Of a DNA stretch of 64,000 bases, positions 37,009 to 48,936 are shown piece by piece. The DNA comes from Amaranthus tricolor (taxonomy: Eukaryota > Streptophyta > Magnoliopsida > Caryophyllales > Amaranthaceae). The notes beneath the pieces were generated by a model. It ran no database searches and was not told the DNA's origin. It saw only the letters and a list, made by a program, of their open reading frames with translations. The position numbers and the translations under genes are program-made. Every line of letters starts with the position of its first letter. Position 1 is the first letter of the stretch. The DNA is taken from the NCBI RefSeq assembly GCF_026212465.1, contig NC_080053.1:16540156-16604155 (forward strand), read 5' to 3'.

Positions 37009-38169
37009 CAAGGCATTGTATTTAAATTCTTGTTTTTCTTGATGTCGTTTGTATATACCTTTCTTTTTTTGAAGTTTATTTTGCTTTATAGCTGGATATC
37101 TTTTGCATCAAAATATCGAGTCTTTTTGTAGGTTCTTTGTAAAATATGGGGATTCTCTCCCTTATGGACATGAAATTGAAAAATGACAATTTTTCCTTAA
37201 TCTATATGAGGGTTTGAAGTATGAGACTAGAGAATTCATTGATGACATTCACTTTAATTCATTCCTTAATCAAACCCGGATGCTATATTTAAATTTCTTT
37301 CGATGCTTGGCCAAGGATACCTTTAAGAAAGAATTTCCCGGTTTCCCCCCCTAGACATCCCACTTACCTACCCCTTTGATCACGATGCATATGGTGATAC
37401 ACCAATAGGGGATGAGGTGGAGATGACAAGGAGTGTTATGCGTTGAAGTAGAGCCTTTGAGGAGAGCTTAGGTACCCATGACCCCCTTATGCCCTTGGCA
37501 TTAGATCATGACCTAGCACCTCCTAGCTCTAATGATTACTCTCTTCCACCTCTTGATGATCAAACCATGGATGAGTCTTGTGATGACATGTAATCCTTGC
37601 ATGAATGTCCCATTCCTATACATTTGCTTCACGACTCCTTATACCTTGTATTGATGTACCACTCATTTGTGAGGCTCATGTTGAGGTGCCTTGTGTGCCT
37701 TACATTGATGAACCTTTAACATATGTGCATGATCATCTATCGTGTGAGCCCTTAGACTTAAAGGTTATGTTTCCATTGTTGAGGAGTCTCAAGTACATGC
37801 CCCTAGCATGTCTTCGGTTGAGTTTAATTTTATATCTCTTCGTCATTATGATTTGCTCCCTACCGCCCTCCCCCATGCTCATATGGATGCTTGTGATGTC
37901 CCTCCTTCATAGACATATCATGACCTATGTTAATCTAGTGTTGTGGTTGATTTTGATGTACACAAGGGTTTGTACTAACGGTCCCCTGAAAGGAAACCTA
38001 CCAAAAGAGGAGGGCTCGAAAAAGAAAGAGAGCAAGGAAGAAGATGGCTCCACCCAGTCTTGGGAGAGCGCTACATTCATGTCCACCACCTAGCAACCCT
38101 GGTTCTAAGTTGCCTACCTTATTCACTACCGCTAAACGGACGGAGGGAGTAATATACTAGAGTAAGTAA

Positions 38170-38343
38170 TACTCCGTCCTATTCCCTTTAAATGATTTTT
38201 TTACATTATTTATCAATCACTCTTATCATGTACTTTGTTTTTAATTTATAAGTTGAAACATTATCAAGTTGGATGTTGTTTGATTCATCTTATTATAAAT
38301 TTTATTTTTATAATATTTACTCAATCAAAATTAGAGATATTTA
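38170..38343. mobile_element. Stowaway-like MITE split by the LINE (left part)
   Basis: It begins TACTCCGTCCTATTCCC and follows the reverse complement of the MITE at 3591-3854 (CACTCTTATCATGTACTTTG..., AATTTATAAGTTGAA..., AATTAGAGATATT) up to the LINE border. The remaining end appears after the LINE at about 58898-58950 (GAAAACGTGTGTCGGTAAATGT), which resembles the MITE text TGTTGAATCGACAAATGTG. Just before it, at 38143-38155, lies the opposite-facing end GGACGGAGGGAGTA of another copy. Confidence 0.65.
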
Positions 38344-38410
38344 TGTCACTGTGACTTATTCTCCCTCTTGTTTCTCTCTCTAAGTTTTCTCGCTTGGTCT
38401 ACTACCAGCC

Positions 38411-39813
38411 ATGGCAAGGGGGAGAGGACGCCCTAGAAAACAAGAGATACGGAAATAGTTATCTTTTTCAGCCTCCTCAAAAGGCTCTGACTCCGCATCT
38501 TCCTTAACCGTTCAAACTATCAAACCTGAGAAAGTACCATCATCTTCGTCAGAAGCTATACCACAACCTGGAATCACCATTGTTGAGAACGAAGTGCTCA
38601 GCCCTCGGTCCTCGTTGGTCGAGCTACAAAGTCAAAGGTTATATAACCAATGGACGGCAGCCGTGCACGGTGGCGAAAATGAGGAGCCGTCAGAGGCTAA
38701 GGTTTCTAGAATCCGCAATTCTAACCTTTCAAACCCGAAACAACCCCGAATGCAGCAGCCTGGTCGTGGTAATCTCTCTGGCCAGTCGTCTGTCTCTAGG
38801 ACGCCTGCTTCTAAATTCCAGCAACCTACCTCAATTTTTAGAGGTCTGGTTCGCCAGCTGTCACCTGTCAGGTTCTAAGCTCCCTGCTACTGCCCATTTG
38901 GCTCCCTAGAATGCTCTCCAATCAGGTAGCCACTTGACCCCTCTTCTCCTATTAAAATCTCTTATGCTGATATCGTTGAGGAGCTTGAATTTTGGGGTAC
39001 ATCAGTTGTGTGCTATGTGCTAGGTGCTAACCCCCCTTTCCATGTGGTTGAGGGTTTTGTTCAACGCATTTGGAACGCTGAGACCATTGACAAAGTAGGT
39101 ACTGTAGCTAAGGGTATCCACCTTATTAGATTGAAAACAAAGGTTGACCTAGAATGAGCATGTGAATCTAATGGCATCCTGTTTGACAAAAAACCTTTTA
39201 TTGTCAAACCTTTGTCAAGAACTTGGTATATGAGAAACAAGAGCTTACAACACTACCTGTGTTGGTCAAATTCCCAGGACTTAGTATGCACAACTGGGGG
39301 GAATCTTGTTTGAAGATGATTTCTAGGATGCTTGTCAAGGTCATTAGGGTCGATAATGCTACACTCAATAAAGATAGAATGATGTTTGCCCGTCTCTTGA
39401 TGGATATGAATATCAAAAATGGTTTTCACGATCATGTGGCCTTTACAAATGAGGACGATGAACTAATTAATGTCAAAGTACGATTGGAAACCTATCTTAT
39501 GTGCTAAATGTAAGCAGTTAGGTCATATGGAGGATATGTGTAAAGTTGGAATTGTGTGCAGATGGATTGCCAAACCTACCCCTTCTGTTCCTACGACTGA
39601 TACAAACAAGGGTTAGCTCCTTATGGTGGAGGGTGATATGGATGCTGATGGTTTCGAAATCGTGAAATCCAAGAGCAAGGGTAAAACCCCTGTGATGGAG
39701 GATAATATTGTTTCTACTAGGTTGCTCAACACTAACAACGGGTTTGCCATCCTTGCTGACCCGATTACCTAAACTTCTGAGGATCCTATAACTGAAGCGC
39801 TGGGGGCTTTAAC
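38411..39813 (+). pseudogene. LINE ORF1 (DUF4283-like, CCHC knuckle), broken
   Basis: It starts MARGRGRPRKQ at 38411 but meets a stop after 15 codons. A serine/proline-rich stretch (38460-38870) follows, then a DUF4283-type region in shifting frames (CYVLGANPPFHVVEGFVQR near 39010; VLVKFPGLSMHNWGESCLK near 39260; NGFHDHVAFTNEDDELI near 39420). A zinc knuckle CAKCKQLGHMEDMC lies near 39505-39545. ORF1 proteins of plant LINEs bind the element RNA. The region is cut at 39813 by the chromovirus-like insertion. Confidence 0.75.
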
Positions 39814-40250
39814 TGATCCAATTATGTGTGATGAATGAAGGATTTAACGCATAAATCAGATTTGATTCGAAAAATGAGGATATTCCAAGAACTGATGCAT
39901 AGAATGTCTTGATATGAACTGGACTGCCAAGCTTCAACTCAACACGTTTCTAGGCTTCCTCCTTCGACCTACGATGGAGTTTTCAGTATCTTTGGATAGG
40001 ATGGAGTGGTGTCTTGATGAACTCTCAAGGACACGCACAACCTTGAAGGGTAGACTGACCCTTAGTAACCCAATTGCACAGCAATTGAAATGAAAAATCA
40101 CTTAATGAAATTTCAGAAATTATCATTACTGAGTTTTTACAATGATCACATCATCTATTTATAAGCCTAAGACATACGAGTAAAGCAAGGAATCATACAC
40201 GTAAGGCAACTACCTATAACGGTCATAATGCCCACGTGGTATACATGTGC
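39814..40250 (-). repeat. 3' LTR of the chromovirus-like element
   Basis: It starts TGATCCAATTATG and matches 43521-43961 through ...CACGTGGTATACATG. TSD and exact right border are uncertain. Confidence 0.8.
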
Positions 40251-40306
40251 TTGAGTGATTCATGGTTTGAGTGCAGGATAAAGGGTTGAACTTTCAAATA
40301 GTGTGA

Positions 40307-43129
40307 TCATGTCTCTAATGCCCTAACTATAGCATAAAACTCCTTGTCATAGGTAGAATAATTAAGTCTACTACCATTTAACTTCTCACTAAAGTAGGCA
40401 ACATGTCTTCCCTCTTGTATCAACACAGCCCCAATCCCTTTCCCACTGGCATCACACTCAACCTCAAAGGGTTTAGTGAAGTCTGGTAATCTAAGAATAG
40501 GTGCTCTACACATTAATCCCTTAATCTGCTCAAAGGTTGCTTGAGCCTCAGTAGTCCACTGAAAAACCCCTTTCTTTGTGCATTCTGTTAAGGGTGACAT
40601 AATAGAACTAAAGTTCTTAATGAATCTCCGATAGAATGATGCTAACTCATGAAAGGACCTAACCTGTGTGATGGTTGTAGGTGTAGGCCTGGTAGTAATT
40701 CCCTCTACTTTAACAGAATCTACCTTGATTCCCTCCTTCCTAATGATAAATCCTAGGAAATTCACCTCTGATAACATGAAAGCACACTTCTCTATTTTTC
40801 CATAAAGTTGTTGTTTCCTTAGAACTTCAAATAACTTCCTAAGATGCTCAAGGTGATCACTCATTGTGCCACTGTAGATCAATATATCATCTAGGTAGAC
40901 TACCACAAATTTTCCAAGGAAGGGTCTCAACACCTCATTCATTAACCTCATAAATGTGCTAGGAACCCTAATTAGCCCAAAAGGCATCACCAACCAATCA
41001 TACAGTCCATATTTGGTCTTGAATGCTGTTTTCCACTCATCACCTTCTCTCATCCTAATCTGGTGATATCCACTCCTAAGATCTATCTTGCTAAACCAGC
41101 ATGCCCTTGCTAACTCATCTACCATGTCATCTAGCCCAGGCATAGGGAATCTGTACTTAACAGTGATGTTATTCACACTCCTTCTATCTACACATTCTCC
41201 ATGATCCATCTTTCTTAGGAACTAAAAGTGCAGGCACAACACAGGAACTTAGACTCTCCCTTACATACCCTCTAGCTAGCAACTCTTCTAACTGTTTTTG
41301 TAGTTCCTTAGCCTCAGTAGGGTTTGTCCTGTAAACTGGTTTGTTAGGTATAGGAGCCCCTGGTATCAACTCGATTCCCCTTATGGGTGGTAAACCTGGC
41401 GGTAGGTCATCAGGAAAAACATCTTGGAATTCCTTAATCAATTCCTGCACAGCTGGGTGAATAGATGTGTGTGTGGAAGGTAGCTCTTTGGTGAACAAAC
41501 CAAACACTTGGCTCCTTGATCTTAGTTCTCTATCACACTCTTTTCTTCCTATCAAATGTGTGGGTTGTTTGGTCTTAACAGGAGGTATGGCTTTGTGAGG
41601 GGGTAATGGCATCAACTCCTTGGTTCTACCCTTATGCCTCAAGGAATACACATTGGTATAACCATTACGCATAGTTTTCCTATCATGTTGCCATGGTCAC
41701 CCAAGCAACACATGACAAGCATCCATGGTCAGAACATCACAAAGCACTTGGTCATGGTAGGTGCCTATGCTAAAGCTCACCAAGCATTGCTTACTGACTG
41801 CATTCCCTGTACTATCATCTAACCATCTTAGTTTGTAAGGTCGAGGGTAAGATTTAGTGGTTAATCCCAAGGTTTTAACCAGCTCTTTGCTCACACAATT
41901 GGACTCACTGACTCCATCAATGATCAAATCACACAGCTTGTTCCTGATCTTACATTTTTTTTGAAAAATGTTTTCTCTTTGGTCTGAATTCTTGACCTGT
42001 GGGACTGTTTGAAGGTTTCTTCTGATCAGCAGATTGTGAAGCTCCTTCTCAGGGTAAACATGCTCTATATCCCCTTCCTCTTTACTCTCCTCAATAGTGC
42101 TTTCCTCCATTCTCTTCATTAATTCCAAGCTATTGACTCTAAAGGATCCCGCTAGCTCATCTTCAGGTGTATGAGGTAGTTTAACTTCTTCTTTCCCTCC
42201 CCCCCCCCCATGTGCACTAACATAGCTCGTGGTCCAGACCTACTGTGTATCTCAGCCCATTCCCTCTGTGTAAAGGCTCGTGCATTGGGACAATTCCTCT
42301 TATAGTGGTCATGCCCATGACATTTAAAGCACATGATATCCTTAAGGTTAACCTCTTTGTCCTTGCTTGCAGGTGGTAGCTTCTCTGTGTGGTCTCTGTG
42401 TTGCTGTGTTACCCTATTGACAGAAGTGTTCTGCACAGGTGTTTTGCAACTGGTCTCCCTACTTCTACTGGGTGTGTAGGTAGTCCTAGCAGATTTCTCA
42501 AAGATAAGGGCACTGTTGCAGGCTCCTTCATAGGTTAGGTTCTGTATGACCTCTACCTTCTCCCTCAGGTCTTCTCTTAAACACCCTAAGAACCTCCCTA
42601 TCTTCAGTTCCTCAGGCTCATCAATTTCACATAACAATGTCAGTATCTTCCCCTCCTGTATGTAGTCAGCTACTGACTTGGTTCCTTGCCTCAAGTTACT
42701 CCAGTTTGTGTATAGTTGTTGCTTGTAATTGGATGGGACATACTTCCTTCTAAGGTGCTTCCTAAGTTTCTCCCATGAACTGATTTTTGGTCTATCTTCT
42801 CGCACTCTCTGCCTCTGTACTCCTTCTAACCAGGTTGCTGCCAATTTGGTTAATTTCACCTTTGCAATCTTATATTGTTGGTCAGGATGGGTGTCTTTGT
42901 ACTCAAAGTATCTTTCTACTCCCTTTTACCATTCATTATAGGCCTCTGGTTCATGAGAAGTGCCATCAAATTCACGCACATCCACTCTCATGGAATTATC
43001 TTCTCTCACAGAGTCATGGTTAGGGCTGGGTTGCTGATTCTGTGGTCTAACATTCTTAAGTTCAATGACAGACAGGTTCAATTGTTCAACCATGGTAACT
43101 AATGCATCAAATTTTTCTTCCATATTCAT
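40307..43129 (-). pseudogene. Broken gag-protease-reverse transcriptase of the chromovirus-like element
   Basis: Reading right to left: gag N-terminus (MNMEEKFDALVTMVEQLN, 43129) with an in-frame TAA at 42928-42926. The gag core follows (TWLEGVQRQR ... GTKSVADYIQEG) and a CCHC knuckle CFKCHGHDHYKRNC near 42330-42290. A frame change lies at the C run (about 42199-42210). Protease-like sequence LIIDGVSESNCVSKELV comes next, then an in-frame TGA at 41699-41697. Reverse transcriptase starts at about 41300, with another frame change near 41200. It keeps [13 protein letters not shown] and [11 protein letters not shown], then the gypsy RNase H start [16 protein letters not shown]. It ends at 40307. 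Domain style suggests a chromovirus, perhaps Galadriel-like; that subclass is a guess. Confidence 0.8.
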
Positions 43130-43506
43130 GATGATTGATTATTAATCAGAATGGTTATGCACAGAAACAAAGAAAATCAATCGCAATGTCAGAAATTCCT
43201 TCAAGAACTGGGTTCTTAAGGGTTTCAGATTATCCTGTGTGGATATCGAACAATTGCATGCACGTTTATTGATCAAATTCAATTGAAATATGAGGAAATA
43301 TACTCAGAAACATTAATTCACAAAGAAATATATTAAACGAAAGAAAAACAACCGAATTTGTTCAGAGATTCGCCACTGCAATTTCACGCACACAGAAATC
43401 GCCCTGATTCTTTTGAGTATTGATTCCTCTTGATCATTCAGGCATGACATTGAGAAATTCGTCTTCATAGATGAATAAGGTTGTTACCCAGGCCCTACAC
43501 GTTCTT

Positions 43507-43518
43507 GCTCTGATACCA
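43507..43518 (-). other. Primer-binding site (initiator tRNA-Met)
   Basis: On the minus strand TGGTATCAGAGC, a perfect match to the common tRNA-Met primer site, next to the 5' LTR. Confidence 0.85.
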
Positions 43519-43520
43519 AT

Positions 43521-43961
43521 TGATCCAATTATGCGTGATGAATAAATGATTCAACGCACAAATCATATTTGATTCGAAAAATGAGGATATTCCAAGAACT
43601 GATGCACTGAATGTCTTGATATGAACTGGACTACCAGGCTTCAACTCAACACAATTCATGGCTTCCTCCTTCGACCTACGATGGAGTTTTCAGTATCTTT
43701 GGATAGGATGGAGTGGTGTCTTGATGAACTCTCAAGGACACGCACAACCTTGAAGGGTAGACTGACCCTCAGTAACCCAATTGCACAGCAATTTAAATGA
43801 AAAATCACTTAATGAAATTTCAGAAATTATCATTCATAACTGATTTTTTACAATGATCACATCATCTATTTATAAGCCTAAGACATATGAGTAAAGCAAG
43901 GAATCATACATGTAAGGAAACTACCTATAACGGTCATAATGCCCACGTGGTATACATGCGC
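43521..43961 (-). repeat. 5' LTR of the chromovirus-like element
   Basis: TGATCCAATTATGCG...GTATACATGCGC. It is directly preceded on the plus strand by the primer site complement. Confidence 0.8.
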
Positions 43962-43964
43962 ACA

Positions 43965-44478
43965 TTAAAATAAACGCAGAAAACAGAATACAATAGCAGC
44001 CCACTGTCGGCGTCGGGCTGTTGACTGCACGACCTTTACCCTTGTTTCTTGTGCACCTTCAATGACTGTGAGGAGGACTCTTGGGCCATGGCAGCAAGGT
44101 CCATGTAGAGAGATTCCAATTCTACCCTCCATGTCCTCCCACGAACTCAGGCTTCGTCTGGGCTGATCTGTCAAGGTAGCCTGGTCAGCCATGGTGATCA
44201 GAATCTGCTGAATGTCTGATTTCTCATGGTTGCTTGTGTTTGTTGGTTTTCCTTGCTTGTTTGTTGTCTCAAACTTTTGTATCTGGTTTCCTTTAATTAA
44301 TTCATCACTCCCTTGGCTGTCTTGGCTTGAATTAGAGTCATCACGATTCAGTGTTGATGGCATCAATACAGAACCAAATGCAAATGCAGAACCATTAGGA
44401 CTGATGTCATTCTCAATGTTGTTGTTCTCTGGTTCCCTTGAGTCTTCGTTGCTATCCTCCTCTAAGCCTAGTTGATTT
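43965..44478 (-). other. Unassigned minus-strand open frame
   Basis: A frame of about 170 codons is open from 44478 to 43965; its first ATG is at 44366. It starts acidic and asparagine-rich (EEDSNEDSREPENNN), then reads QSTARRRQWAAIVFCF at the end. It abuts the chromovirus 5' LTR and lies where the ORF1-ORF2 junction of the LINE would be expected. I do not recognise it. It may be a chance frame on the antisense of a LINE spacer or a fragment of another element. Confidence 0.25.
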
Positions 44479-44504
44479 GGCTCATTACCCCATCCACCTC
44501 CATG

Positions 44505-47364
44505 ACTAATATCCTAGCGTAAAACGTTATGGGGCTGAATAAAGCTAGCAAATAGCTAGAAATGGCTCAATTTCTCGCTCAAAATAATATTCACTTGTTT
44601 GCCCTCTTGGAAATTAAAGTAAAACAAAAAAAAATATGGGCTCTCTGTACTAAAACTTGTGTCCAGGCTGGTGCTTCACACACAACCTCCAATGGGATGC
44701 AAGTGGTAGAATAGTGGTTGGATGGCTTGCCTCTTCTGTGCAAGTCAACATCAAGGAGTATAGTAATTAGCTTATTCACCTGGAGGTAACCCCTAACCTA
44801 CGCCTCCATTCCTTTGCACTTTTGTCTATGCTGCCACTGATAAGAAAATGAGAGTTAACCTGTTTAGCATGTTGGATACCTTGGCCCGTTCTATAAGGAA
44901 CCCCTGGATAGTATTAGGAGATTTCAACTTTATAGAAAATCTCAATGAGAAGATTAGTCATCCTACTAGGATGTTAGAGATCAACCGCCATAAGTAGTGT
45001 ATGGTTGCTTGTTACCTACATGACATGAAAGGGAATGGGAGGTTCTTCACTTGGAACAATAAGCAAAAAGGTAGTAACAGAGTATTCGGCAAGATTGACA
45101 GAGCCTTGTGCGACATTTTGTGGGATGACAACTATCCTACTGCAGAGGTTACATTCCTCCCTGAGGGGAATTTAGGTCACTCTCCTATTCTGATACGATT
45201 CTTTTCTCAGCAAGCTAGTAAGAAATGTTTTCGCTTCTTGAATTTTTGGACTAATAACTCTTCATTTATGGATGTTGTTTGTAAGGTTTGGGAGACCGAG
45301 GTGACTGGATGTAAGAGTTTCCAGATATAAAAAAAATTGGAACTCCTTAAGCTTGTTCTCAAACAACACTTTCAGCACACTCCTATTCAGGTGTCAGTAC
45401 TCAAAGCTGAGAAGACCTAGAAACAGCTCAGAATCGCCTTCATGCTGATCCCACAAATTCTCTGTTTGTGAATTTGGAATCTAATATGGCCCTGAAGTTA
45501 AAAGAAGCAAAATTAAACTATGCTTCTTTCATACAACAAAGGGAGAAGCTCAATTGGTTACAGTATGACGATGATAATACACAAATGGTTTCACAATAGC
45601 ATCAAGGCTCGAAGGGTCCACAACAGAATCAATGTTATCACCTACAATGGTACTACCTTTAGTAATTCTTCTCAGATTCATCATGCTTTCGTATCCTTCT
45701 ACTCTGATATTGTTTGTTCCAAATTAAGGAATAGACAGAGACTTAAAATGCCTATTATGAGAGCAGGCCCTACTCTAGAGAGTGCTACTTGGCCCCTCCT
45801 TGACTTATGATGTAGTGCGGGTGAAATTAAGGAGGCCTTGTGGACTATCAGTGATAACAAATCCCCAGGCTTGGATGGCTTCAATAGCAAATTCTATAAA
45901 GATGCATGGCCTGTTGTGGGGCATGACATGGTGGCTGCCATTTAATCCTTCTTCTAAAATGGAAAATTGTTGAAGAATTGGAATACAAATGCAATTACCT
46001 TGATTCTTAAAGTTCCTTGTCCCTCTTCACAAGGTGACTTTAGACCTATTTCCTGCTGCCATACTTTATATAAATGTATCTCCAAACTGATTTGTACCAG
46101 GATGAAAAGGGTTTTAGGTAGTATCATTAGCTATACCCAAGGAGCTTTTGTTGCTGGCAGGCTCATTTCCATAATATCCTTTTATGCCAAGATCTAGTGA
46201 AGCACTACTCCCGAAAGAACTGCTCCCCTCGTTGTTTGATAAAAGTGGATCTGAGGAAAGCATATGAAACTATGGACTGGGATTTTCTACATGACAGGAT
46301 GTGTGCTTTAAATTTTCCCCCTCATTTTATTAAGATCATCATGCTGTGTATTTCCTAAACACAATATTCTTTGCTTGTGAATGGATGCCCCTCTGAAATC
46401 TTCAAACCTAGAGGTTTGAGACAAGGAGATCCGTTATCCCCATTACTCTTTGTCCTTGGCATGAAGTATCTCTCTAGGACTCTTGTGGTTGCTAGGGGAA
46501 ACGATCAATTCAAATTCCACCCAATATGTAAAAATCTCAAGCTTAACCACCTGTGCTTTGCAGATGACCTCATACTCTTTTATAGGGGGAGAAAGTAAGT
46601 CTGTTGCTATTCTTTATGAATGTCTAGAAGTATTCGCAGCCTCTTCCGGTCTAAGCGCCAATGCCTCGAAGTCTGCTATCTACCTAGCTGGTATTCCTGA
46701 CCCGGTCAAGGATCAAATTGCTCAGCTCAGCCATATGCCTCTGGGATCGTTACCTTTCAGGTATCTGGGTATCCCTCTCACTTCAAGAAGGATCTCTGCT
46801 GCGGACTGTGACTCCTTAGTTGACAAGATGACAGTAAAGATTCACTCTTGAAAAGCCAGATCCTTATCGTATGCAGCTAGGGTCCAGCTAGTCTCTGCGG
46901 TTCTTCTCAACATAAGCTCTTACTGGTGTCAATTGTTCATCCTCCCCAAAGCCGTAATTAAAAAGGTGAATGCGATATGTAGGTCTTATATTTGGCACGC
47001 TGATCCAAACAACATAGCCCCTGGAAATATGAACTGGAAAGATGTCTGTAAATCCAAACATTTGGGTGGGCTTGGCATTAGAAATATTAAGTATTGGAAT
47101 GAAGCTGTTGTAGGTAAATTGGTATGGCATATTTCTCATCTATTTGAATCGCTATGGGTTCTATGGATTCATGGTGTCTATACTAAGGGTGCAAATTGGA
47201 TAATCTTTGACTCCCTTATACCAGCCTGCTGGTCCTTCGAAAAAATTTATTGTCTTAAGGATAAACTGCAAACTTGGGTCATGAAGGAAAAGTAACGCAT
47301 CAGTGAGGTCTATGTTAGTTACTTTAAGGGTCACCCTAAATCTTATTGGACTAGATTCGTTTGG
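44505..47364 (+). pseudogene. LINE ORF2: endonuclease and reverse transcriptase, broken
   Basis: An endonuclease-like start is seen at about 44520-44640 (NVMGLNKASK...LEMAQFLAQNNIHLFALLEIKVK) with stops. It continues as WIVLGDFNF near 44910 and RFFTWNNKQKGSNRVFGKIDRAL near 45040. Reverse transcriptase motifs follow: DFRPISCCHTLYKCISK (about 46030), TQGAFVAGRLI (46130), GLRQGDPLSPLLFVLGM (46410) and the catalytic FADD (46560). After that come PFRYLGIPLTSRRIS (46755) and LGGLGIRNIKYWNEA (47060). Several frame changes and stops show long inactivity. The coding is cut after WTRFVWN at 47364 by the Athila-like insertion and resumes at 58225. Confidence 0.85.
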
Positions 47365-47369
47365 AATAG

Positions 47370-48936
47370 TGATAGGTCGTTTATGTACTATCAAAAAAAT
47401 CCTAATATGCAACTAGTATAGCAACAGTAAGGGTCGAATCCACAGGGAACAATGAAGTAAGTGATTATTTTCCGGCTACCAATTGATCCTAGGTAACACA
47501 CAAATTAGGAGAATATATATCTAGACTAACTAAACAACTAGAGCACAAACAATTAAACTAGAAAGGTAGATCGATGATACTAAAACATCCAGGGATAAAC
47601 TTCCCCACTAGCATGATATGATGACAATGAGATCCTACTACCCTTACAACAATCATAACCAAGTTCAATAGGACGAATACACCATTAAGAATACTAATAA
47701 ATCCTTTCGAAGACTATTAGCTTCACTACCATACTATCAAACCTATTTTCATGGAATCAAGTATAATAATGACATTGAGCACAGTATTCTATAAGATCCA
47801 ACAATCAAATCTATCTATTTTCATGAAGATTATCAAGTCCTTGATCTAAAAGACAATTCATTCAACTCTAACTTTCGTTAACAAAGAATAAATTGTTAAC
47901 CACAATTTCCAAAGTTTCCATTGAATAACGTAAGTTAACTAGCATAAGAGATCAAGCATGAACAAGGATTATGCATAACAAAAAGGGATTGAAACTCAAT
48001 AATTCATCATCAAAATCATGGCTAGGGTTCCATCTAACCCTAGATTAAGAAACTACTCACACATATTAATTACAACAAAACAAGAATTCATTAAAAGAAA
48101 CATGATTAAAAATAATAACAAGAAAAGGGATAAAGAAATAGTACTTGAATTCGAATACCAAATGACGAACGAAAGTAAATGAAGTTACAAAGTTTCTTCC
48201 CTAAAGTGAAGAATTAAAAGTCTCTAAAAAACGGAGAAAAATTGTTAACCTCCCCGTTCTATTACATTCCCTAGTGATTAAATAAGAAAACTGCACGGAA
48301 AACGGTTATTAAAGCAGGACCGGGCCGGGTTTCTGACAGACCGGACCGGGTTTCTAGAAGACCGGACCGGGTTTATGAAAGACCCGACCGGGCCCGTGTG
48401 CTGAGAATTTTCCAGAGAATAGAAATTGCAGGACCCGACCTGGTTTAAGCAAGACCCGACCGGGTCCGTGGGTTGATCATTCCAGCAAGTGATTTTAGAC
48501 AAACCCGGCCGGGTTTAAGCTTGACCCGACCGGGTCCTGGGCTTGGATGCTTACGTTCTTATTTCTTGCTTGAAATCACCCGGGTATGAAAATACCCGCC
48601 CGGGCCTATCATCTTGTGCTTACTTTTCTTCATGAGAACACGGTAAAAGTACAAACGAAACCCAACGGGACTAAAAGCATGTCCGAATGGGCCCGTGAGC
48701 TCACAAAAGTGTCGTAATGCGGTCTCGAACTCTGCCAAATCTCGAAGCACACATTCTAATGCTCAGGAGTGATTCGCTTCCAATACAAGAGTGGAGTAAA
48801 ATGGCTGAAATAATCAAAGACACACAAAACTCCAACCAAGCGTAAAATCACATGGAAAATTCGAAATCACACATCAAAATGCCATAAAAATGCAAGGGAA
48901 GGGAGCATAAAAGTATAGTATAAAGTGCACAGATCA
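47370..48936 (-). repeat. Left (3') LTR of the Athila-like composite
   Basis: 1567 bp, TGATAGGTCG...CACAGATCA. On the minus strand a purine tract (GGCTTGGGGGAGTT, 48937-48950) directly adjoins it, which fixes the right border and the element's orientation. Confidence 0.88.
48300..48600 (-). repeat. GACCCGACCGGGTC palindrome array inside the LTR
   Basis: About ten near-palindromic motifs (ACCGGGCCGGGT, ACCGGACCGGGT, ACCCGACCGGGC, ACCCGACCGGGT, ACCCGGCCGGGT, ACCCGCCCGGGC) are spaced about 20-45 bp. The stretch is GC-rich in otherwise AT-rich DNA. The same array recurs at about 54268-54568 and, with changes, 57598-57882. It gives proline/arginine/serine-rich frames on the minus strand that are not genes. 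Confidence 0.8.

Larger units (their letters stand above)
35750..38140 (+). mobile_element. Decayed Ty3/gypsy element: 5' LTR, primer site and gag remnant
   Basis: A primer-binding site at 36991-37008 directly follows sequence ending TTATCA (36987), so the sequence before it is a 5' LTR. A TATATAAA box lies at 36213-36220. The LTR upstream part (35818-36130) is packed with ATTCGNNCGAAT-like palindromes. After the primer site comes worn coding sequence. The readable piece near 37200-37340 (YETREFIDDIHFNSFLNQ) is gag-like in composition but not assignable. A lysine/glutamate-rich stretch lies near 38000-38060. No pol domain or 3' LTR is seen before the MITE at 38170. The left border is approximate. 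Confidence 0.6.
39814..43961 (-). mobile_element. Decayed chromovirus-like Ty3/gypsy element with internal deletion
   Basis: LTRs at 39814-40250 and 43521-43961 flank a minus-strand gag-protease-RT. A tRNA-Met primer site (TTGGTATCAGAGC on the minus strand) adjoins the right LTR, making that the 5' LTR. The reverse transcriptase and the start of RNase H (up to YAIVRALET) are followed within about 60 bp by the 3' LTR. The rest of RNase H and the integrase are therefore deleted. The two LTRs differ at about 20 positions plus indels, roughly 5 percent, so the element is much older than the Tat copy. I cannot find a clean target duplication. It interrupts LINE ORF1. Confidence 0.85.

Noticed and set aside
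37605..38093. 162-codon plus-strand frame
   Set aside because: Lies in the worn internal region of a gypsy remnant; hydrophobic, patchy composition and no recognisable domain, so I do not call it a gene.
48278..48502. Arg/Pro/Ser-rich minus-strand ORFs repeated three times in the composite
   Set aside because: They translate the palindromic array of the LTR; the repetition follows from LTR duplication.
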